53,489 bases of DNA, from assembly GCA_020634875.1 (NCBI GenBank), contig JACKAX010000026.1, positions 1 to 53,489 on the forward strand. Reading direction: 5' to 3'. The notes beneath the pieces are model-generated. The model saw nothing but the letters and a program-made list of their open reading frames with translations, did not search any database and was not told where the DNA came from. Positions within the stretch are counted from its first letter, which is position 1. Each line of letters opens with the position of its first letter. This DNA comes from Anaerolineales bacterium (GTDB taxonomy: Bacteria; Chloroflexota; Anaerolineae; Anaerolineales; JABWBV01). Of this stretch, positions 48,999-53,489 are shown piece by piece. The position numbers were made by a program, and so were the translations under genes.

Positions 48999-50354
48999 AT
49001 GCTAAAGAATTATCAGCAGCAGTCCTTCGATTTTTTCGATACTGTAAAAGCATCCTCGGAAAATGGCATTGCGAAAGTTATCAGTAATAGTGATAACTCC
49101 ATACAAAGCGAGGATCGTGCCTTTCATGACTGGTATCGTTTTGTTTTATCCTACCCACCGCATCTAGTCAGAGATTACATTCGAGATTTCGAGCTTTACG
49201 AGGATGCTGTGGTGCTCGATCCATTTTGCGGTACAGGAACGACACTTGTAGAAGCCCAACTTAATCATCGAAAAGCAATTGGGCTTGAAGTCAACCCTTT
49301 TCCATATTTTGCCACCTGTGTAAAAACAAATTGGGAAACTAAGCCTTCACTCCTACAAGAAGTTTCATCAGAAATCGCGGAAAACACGCTATCTAAACTT
49401 TTTGAGCAAGGCATTGATGATCGTAGTTTACAAGTGGATCGAAAGGCAAAACTGTGTACATTGCCATCAGAAACCGAACATGCGTTGATCAAAGACTCAA
49501 TCAGTCCCATTCCTCTTCATAAAACACTGGTTTTGCTAGACGAAATCAACCGTTTTCAGAATCATCCTGCACACAAATATTGTCTTTTGGCTTTAGGAAA
49601 CGCGTTGATTTCTAATATCGGGAATCTGCGATTTGGCCCGGAAGTTGGCGTGGGGAAAATCAAGAAGGATGTACATGTTGTTGCAGTTTGGAAAAATGAA
49701 ATTACACGGATGATCAATGATTTAGAGTCTGTTAACGCAGAAGATTATCCGCAAGCTGAAGTTCATTTGACCGACGCGCGAAACCTGACGAAAGTGTTAC
49801 CACCGTTTTCAGTGGATGCTGTGATCACTTCTCCACCGTATCCAAACGAAAAGGATTATTCCCGCACTACTCGCTTAGAATCTGTTTTGCTTGGATTCAT
49901 CGAAGATATGACCCAATTGCGTTCATTCAAGAAAACGTTTCTTCGCTCGAATACAAGAGGGGTGTATAAATCAGATAATGATGATTTATGGGTCAAAGAT
50001 CACAAAGAAATTCAGGCTTTGGCTCAAAATATTGAGGCGCGCCGGATTGAGTTAGGAAAAACTTCAGGGTTTGAAAAACTTTACGCAAGGGTAACTAAGC
50101 TTTATTTTGGCGGAATGACCAGACATTTAACCGAATTGACTTCTATTTTAAAACCTGGCGCACAATTGGCTTACGTAGTAGGCGATCAAGCTTCTTATTT
50201 GAGAGTGATGATTAGAACCGGTCAACTCCTCGCAAGCATCGCTGAAAAAATCGGTTACGAAGTCGAACGGATCGATCTCTTTCGGACCCGTTTTGCAACA
50301 GCGACCCAAAGTGAATTACGGGAAGAAGTCGTTATTTTGCGCTGGCGCGGATAA
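48999..50354 (+). CDS. DNA methyltransferase of an R-M system
   Basis: 451 residues. Motif I DPFCGTGTTLVEAQ (about 73-86) and motif IV TSPPYPNEKDYS (about 281-292) occur in this order; TSPPY-type motifs are found in N4-cytosine and some N6-adenine enzymes. The segment between is the variable region. AT-rich with many ATT, TTT and GAA codons, unlike the neighbouring C-rich genes, which suggests acquisition by transfer. A TAAAAT (48987-48992) lies 6 nt before the ATG, so the message may be leaderless, although the -35 is poor. Confidence 0.88.
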   Translation: MLKNYQQQSFDFFDTVKASSENGIAKVISNSDNSIQSEDRAFHDWYRFVLSYPPHLVRDYIRDFELYEDAVVLDPFCGTGTTLVEAQLNHRKAIGLEVNPFPYFATCVKTNWETKPSLLQEVSSEIAENTLSKLFEQGIDDRSLQVDRKAKLCTLPSETEHALIKDSISPIPLHKTLVLLDEINRFQNHPAHKYCLLALGNALISNIGNLRFGPEVGVGKIKKDVHVVAVWKNEITRMINDLESVNAEDYPQAEVHLTDARNLTKVLPPFSVDAVITSPPYPNEKDYSRTTRLESVLLGFIEDMTQLRSFKKTFLRSNTRGVYKSDNDDLWVKDHKEIQALAQNIEARRIELGKTSGFEKLYARVTKLYFGGMTRHLTELTSILKPGAQLAYVVGDQASYLRVMIRTGQLLASIAEKIGYEVERIDLFRTRFATATQSELREEVVILRWRG

Positions 50355-50377
50355 TCTCCAACAAAGGATAATAAAAG

Positions 50378-51178
50378 ATGGGCAAATACGAGAAAATCAT
50401 TGACTGGATCTTTTTCAAAAACTATCGTGAAAATTACGTCAAGGTATCCTTTGAAAGAGAGGAATTAGTAGAAGCATCCGACGCTTTAGGATATTCTCGG
50501 ATCAAAAATCTAGGCGACATCCCATACACTTTTCGATTTCGTCGCGAACTTCCCAAAAGTATCCAAAATACTGCACCACAGGGGGCGGAATGGATCATCG
50601 TTGGCACAGGAATTGGCGACTACCAATTTCGGTTAGCCTCTCCGGGGAAGATTGAACCGTCCCAAAACTACTTACCCATCAAAATTCCCGATGCTACGCC
50701 TGAAATCGTTCGGCTTTACGCACCTGGAACGGATGAACAAGCCCTTTTAGCCAGAGCGCGCTACAACCGGTTAATTGATATTTTCACTGGCTTGACCTGC
50801 TACTCCATTCAGAATCACTTACGAACTACGGTTTCAGATATTGGACAGGTAGAAGTAGATGAGATTTATATCGGAGTCAACAAACGCGGCACACATTTTG
50901 TGCTTCCCTGTCAGGCTAAATCTCCTGGGGATCGGTTTGGGATCGTTCAAGTGATGCAAGATATTGCACTTTGTGCTGAAAGATACCCGAATGCAATTTG
51001 CAAACCTGTTGCACTGCAATTCACCGGGGAAAACGGTGTTGCACTACTTGAGTTAACAATTCGGGATGAAAACGACATTTTGAAATTGAGTATTGTGGAG
51101 GAAAAGCATTATGAGTTAGTGCCTCGGTCACAGATTTCCGGGCAAGATTTAAGAATACTGATAGAAAGGGAACCATAA
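50378..51178 (+). CDS. Putative type II restriction endonuclease
   Basis: 266 residues. I know no named homologue. The likely nuclease core is EVDEIYIGVNKRGTHFVLPC then QAKSPGDRFG: a PD-(D/E)XK-like layout with Asp/Glu on one strand and QAK (Gln in place of the acidic residue, as in some such nucleases) on the next. It lies 23 nt after the methyltransferase gene, same strand, and shares its AT-rich codon use. The DNA target cannot be predicted. Confidence 0.65.
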   Translation: MGKYEKIIDWIFFKNYRENYVKVSFEREELVEASDALGYSRIKNLGDIPYTFRFRRELPKSIQNTAPQGAEWIIVGTGIGDYQFRLASPGKIEPSQNYLPIKIPDATPEIVRLYAPGTDEQALLARARYNRLIDIFTGLTCYSIQNHLRTTVSDIGQVEVDEIYIGVNKRGTHFVLPCQAKSPGDRFGIVQVMQDIALCAERYPNAICKPVALQFTGENGVALLELTIRDENDILKLSIVEEKHYELVPRSQISGQDLRILIEREP

Positions 51179-51229
51179 GAATCAGTGTAACGCACAAACC
51201 GATGAATCCTGCGCCCCCTTTTTCACTGT

Positions 51230-51504
51230 GATCGCCTCCATCGCCAGCCCAACAGGACCTTCATCAAATTTGATCGTACTCATCGCCAGTAAAACACGAC
51301 CCTGGTCAAACTCGATCGTACCCGCCGCCAACCCGAGCCGATACCGATCAAACTTGCTCACACCCCTCGCCAGCTCAACACACCCCCGATCAAACTCGAT
51401 CGCACCCATCGCCAGCGAAACACAACCCCAATCAAACTTGATCGCATCCATCGCCAACTCAACACGACCCCGATCAAACTTGATCACACCCGTCGCCAGT
51501 TCAA
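51230..51504. repeat. 42-bp tandem array, six full copies plus part
   Basis: Units start at 51230, 51272, 51314, 51356, 51398, 51440 and 51482, with no length changes. Each carries a palindrome such as CGATCAAACTTGATCG at the junction and ATCGCCAG inside. Copies differ by about a quarter of their bases. The minus strand is open at 51182-51613 (143 codons) and gives a 14-residue repeat such as IKFDRGRVELAMDA; the plus strand is open too. Divergence with constant length and a conserved FD pair could mean a translated repeat protein, but there is no ribosome site and a terminator lies within the frame, so a gene is not called. Confidence 0.85.
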
Positions 51505-51533
51505 AAACCCGTCTCCCGAAGACGGGTTTTTCT
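51503..51533 (+). terminator. Intrinsic terminator after the 42-bp array
   Basis: AAAAACCCGTC, loop TCCCGAA, GACGGGTTTTTC. A canonical stem with a T-run. It would end transcripts from the restriction-modification genes before the carnitine dehydrogenase gene. Confidence 0.75.
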
Positions 51534-51578
51534 TTCCCCCAAAAGTCGCGAGTATAATTTTCCCACTCCCACGTTCCT

Positions 51579-51627
51579 AACAACTTATTAACCATTAAAA
51601 ATTGAGCATTCACAATTGACTATTAAT
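51579..51627. repeat. ATTGA/ATTCACAATTGAC short-period repeat covering a start codon
   Basis: AACAACTTATTAACCATT, AAAAATTGAGCATTCAC and AATTGACTATTAATCC. The TTG at 51616-51618, the only credible start of the next gene, is part of this repeat. A TATAAT is at 51553-51558 with no good -35. Confidence 0.5.
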
Positions 51628-53106
51628 CCCCTCCCCACCCACCTCGCCATCATCGGCACCGGCGTCATCGGCACCGGCTGGGCCGCCCACTTCCTCCGCC
51701 ACGGCATCACCGTCACCGCCTACGACCCCGCCCCGGACGCCGAAACCCGCCTCCGCCAAAAAATCGAAACCGTCTGGCCCACCCTCGCCCGCCTCGGCCT
51801 CCACCCCGAAGCCAGCCCCGACAAACTCCACTTCGCCCCCACCCTCGAACAAGCCGTCGCCGACGCCCAATTCATCCAGGAAAACGTTCCCGAACGCCTC
51901 CCCCTCAAAATCGCCACCCTCACCGCCATTGACGCCGCCGCCCCCCCGGACAGCCTCATCGCCTCCAGCACCTCCGGCTACGGCATGACTGAAATGGCCG
52001 TCAACATCCGCCACCCCGAACGCTGCGTCGTCGCCCACCCCTTCAACCCACCCTACCTCATGCCCGTCGTCGAAGTCGTCGCAGGCGCACAAACCAGCCC
52101 CGCATACCACCAGCGCGCCGTCGACATCTACCGCCTCACCGGCAAACAACCCCTCAAACTCACCAAAGAAATCCCCGGCTTCGTCGCCGACCGCATCATG
52201 GAAGCGGTCTGGAGGGAAATCCTGCATATGATTGACAACGATATGGCCACCGTCGAAGAAATCGACATGTCCGTCCGCTACGGCCCCGGCCTGCGCTGGG
52301 CCATGATGGGCCCCCTCACCGTCCTCCACCTCGGCGGCGGCGAAGGCGGCATGGCCCACCTCATCCACCAGTTTGGCCCCTCCCTCCAGTCCCCCTGGAC
52401 CTTCCTCCAAGCCCCCGAACTCACCGACGAACTTGCCCAAAAAGTCATCGACGGCTGCAACCGCCTCACCGAAGGCACCCCCATCCACCAACTCGAAGCC
52501 GAACGCGACGACCTCCTCATCCGCCTCCTCGACCTCCTCGAAAAATCCCGCCTCTGGCACCTCGGCAACCCCTCCCAACAGGACACCTGGACCCCACCCA
52601 CCGCCCCCCTCCGCTGGCATCCCGGTGCCGAAATCCCCGCCCCCCTCGCCCTCTACCGCTGTACCGTCCGCCCCCTCTGGATCGACTATAACGGCCACAT
52701 GACCGAATCCGCCTACCTCGAAGCCTGCGGCGAAGCCTCCGACGCCCTCTTCCGCTACCTCGGCATCGACGAAGCCTACCGCGCCTCCGGCAACTCCTAC
52801 TACACCGTCGAATCCCACATCAACTACCACAAAGAATGCGGCGCAAACGACCCCCTCCGCTTCACCACCCAAATCCTCGCCTTCGACGAAAAACGCATCC
52901 ACCTCTTCCACACCATGCACCACGCCACCACCGGCGACATCCTCTGCACCACCGAACAAATGCTCCTCCACGTCGACATGCACGCCTCCCGCGCCTCCCC
53001 CGCCCAACCTCACATCCTCCAAGCCCTCACCGCCCTCCACGCCGCCCATAAACACCTCCCCACCCCCAAAGAAATCGGCCACCAAATGAGCATCAAAAAG
53101 AAATAA
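51616..53106 (+). CDS. L-carnitine dehydrogenase/thioesterase fusion
   Basis: 496 residues. Residues 1-310 are a 3-hydroxyacyl-CoA-dehydrogenase-like oxidoreductase: HLAIIGTGVIGTGWAAHF (NAD-binding GxGxxG), NVPERLPLK, SSTSGYGMTEM, VVAHPFNPPYLMPVVEVV (catalytic His region) and GFVADRIMEAVWRE. Residues about 345-480 are a hotdog thioesterase (WIDYNGHMTESAYLEACGEA, YYTVESHINYHKE). This same order is known for L-carnitine dehydrogenases with a betainyl-CoA thioesterase tail. Predicted: L-carnitine to 3-dehydrocarnitine; after BKACE cleavage, the tail releases glycine betaine from betainyl-CoA. The only start is TTG in the short repeat. Extreme C-ending codon use. Confidence 0.85.
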   Translation: MTINPLPTHLAIIGTGVIGTGWAAHFLRHGITVTAYDPAPDAETRLRQKIETVWPTLARLGLHPEASPDKLHFAPTLEQAVADAQFIQENVPERLPLKIATLTAIDAAAPPDSLIASSTSGYGMTEMAVNIRHPERCVVAHPFNPPYLMPVVEVVAGAQTSPAYHQRAVDIYRLTGKQPLKLTKEIPGFVADRIMEAVWREILHMIDNDMATVEEIDMSVRYGPGLRWAMMGPLTVLHLGGGEGGMAHLIHQFGPSLQSPWTFLQAPELTDELAQKVIDGCNRLTEGTPIHQLEAERDDLLIRLLDLLEKSRLWHLGNPSQQDTWTPPTAPLRWHPGAEIPAPLALYRCTVRPLWIDYNGHMTESAYLEACGEASDALFRYLGIDEAYRASGNSYYTVESHINYHKECGANDPLRFTTQILAFDEKRIHLFHTMHHATTGDILCTTEQMLLHVDMHASRASPAQPHILQALTALHAAHKHLPTPKEIGHQMSIKKK

Positions 53107-53252
53107 AGCTGGTTGAGTAGCCCGCACCCACCTGATTGAGCTGCTGAATTTACCCAAAGGGCGTATCGAAACCAGCGTACCACCCCTCCCGTTGGTTTCG
53201 ATACGGCAGAGAAGGAGTTCGCAAAGCCGAACTCATCTGCCTACTCAACCAA
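53107..53252. repeat. Inverted-repeat element upstream of the acyl-CoA dehydrogenase gene
   Basis: GGTTGAGTAG (53111-53120) and CTACTCAACC (53241-53250) outside, GTATCGAAACCA (53163-53174) and TGGTTTCGATAC (53193-53204) inside. I know the GGTTGAGTAG...GTATCGAAACC phrase as a repeat scattered in several bacterial genomes. It separates the fusion gene from the next. Confidence 0.6.
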
Positions 53253-53268
53253 CTTCCAAGGAATTCTT

Positions 53269-53489
53269 ATGAACCTCACCCTCACCGATGAACAAAAAAT
53301 GATCGTCAAAACCGTCCGCACCTTCGTCGAAAAAGAACTCATCCCCTACGAAGACGAAGTCGAACGCGCCGGTGAAGTCCGCCCGGAACTGCAAAAACAA
53401 ATCCGCGACCGCGCCCTCCAAAATGGCCTCTACGCCCCCAACATGCCCGAAGACCTCGGCGGTGGCGGACTGGACGCCGTCTCCCTCAC
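53269..53489 (+). CDS. Acyl-CoA dehydrogenase (3' end outside window)
   Basis: The first 73 residues are visible: LTLTDEQKMIVKTVRTFVEK and the typical PNMPEDLGGGGLDAVS segment of the N-terminal helical domain of FAD-dependent acyl-CoA dehydrogenases. AAGGAATT precedes the ATG. Its position after the carnitine fusion gene fits a dehydrogenase acting on a gamma-butyrobetainyl-type CoA ester (as CaiA) or a general fatty acyl-CoA; the rest of the gene is needed. Confidence 0.85.
   Translation, partial: MNLTLTDEQKMIVKTVRTFVEKELIPYEDEVERAGEVRPELQKQIRDRALQNGLYAPNMPEDLGGGGLDAVSL

Noticed and set aside
51610..53157. 515-codon open frame opposite the carnitine dehydrogenase fusion
   Set aside because: Same cause: extreme codon bias on the plus strand leaves the antisense frame free of stops. 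Sequence is Gly/Val/Glu-rich low complexity.

Overview
This is a bacterial chromosome segment of about 53 kb with dense, mixed-strand genes. The mix suggests a Chloroflexota (Anaerolineae-like) bacterium: a vegetative sigma factor, many proteins of a kind common there (luciferase-like oxidoreductase, universal-stress fusion, Memo-family protein, GH18 lipoprotein), TTG starts, leaderless promoters and very repeat-rich gaps. That assignment is an inference from content, not a database result. No rRNA or tRNA gene, CRISPR array or riboswitch was recognised.

Layout. 1-5.3 kb: partial phosphotransferase, aldo/keto reductase, the housekeeping sigma factor and a secreted four-module protein. 5.3-11.5 kb (minus strand): MESH1-like HD hydrolase, membrane protein, ParB-like/UspA fusion, nitroreductase, MazEF-type toxin-antitoxin pair, Memo-like protein, SET protein. 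11.5-12.4 kb: a 21-bp tandem array and a patch of palindromic repeats. 12.4-16.7 kb: PLP aminotransferase, adenine deaminase and a YgeY-type hydrolase, probably purine nitrogen salvage. 16.8-25.8 kb: ABC-2 exporter, HNH protein, TyrRS, homocysteine methyltransferase, a small membrane protein with an in-frame UGA (candidate selenoprotein), a VOC protein and an LLM oxidoreductase. 25.8-31.2 kb (minus): GH18 lipoprotein, NagA, serine hydrolase, lipoprotein, APH-like kinase and YkgJ-like protein. 31.4-35.4 kb (minus): a complete ABC importer. 36-46.7 kb: an ethanolamine block with an ACT-type permease, EutN, EutA, a TPR protein, EutB, EutC, EutL, EutQ, a methyltransferase-like protein, an M28 peptidase and a second EutQ-N-like protein. 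46.7-53.5 kb: M24 peptidase, a beta-keto acid cleavage enzyme, a two-gene restriction-modification system, an L-carnitine dehydrogenase/thioesterase fusion and the start of an acyl-CoA dehydrogenase.

How the genes fit together. EutBC with its reactivase EutA deaminates ethanolamine to acetaldehyde; EutN and EutL are shell proteins, but no BMC-H hexamer and no aldehyde dehydrogenase is present here. The cleavage enzyme and the dehydrogenase/thioesterase fusion together would convert L-carnitine to glycine betaine plus acetoacetate, so the right half of the window looks devoted to small amino-alcohol and quaternary-amine nutrients. The restriction-modification pair splits that carnitine module.

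Two observations stand out. One is the gene at 23336-23722, where an in-frame TGA is followed by 53 sense codons and by a hairpin that fits the general rules for bacterial SECIS elements. The other is a set of at least a dozen degenerate short-period repeats (8-10 nt periods, several arranged as dyads), mostly just upstream of start codons and in a few cases inside coding sequences.
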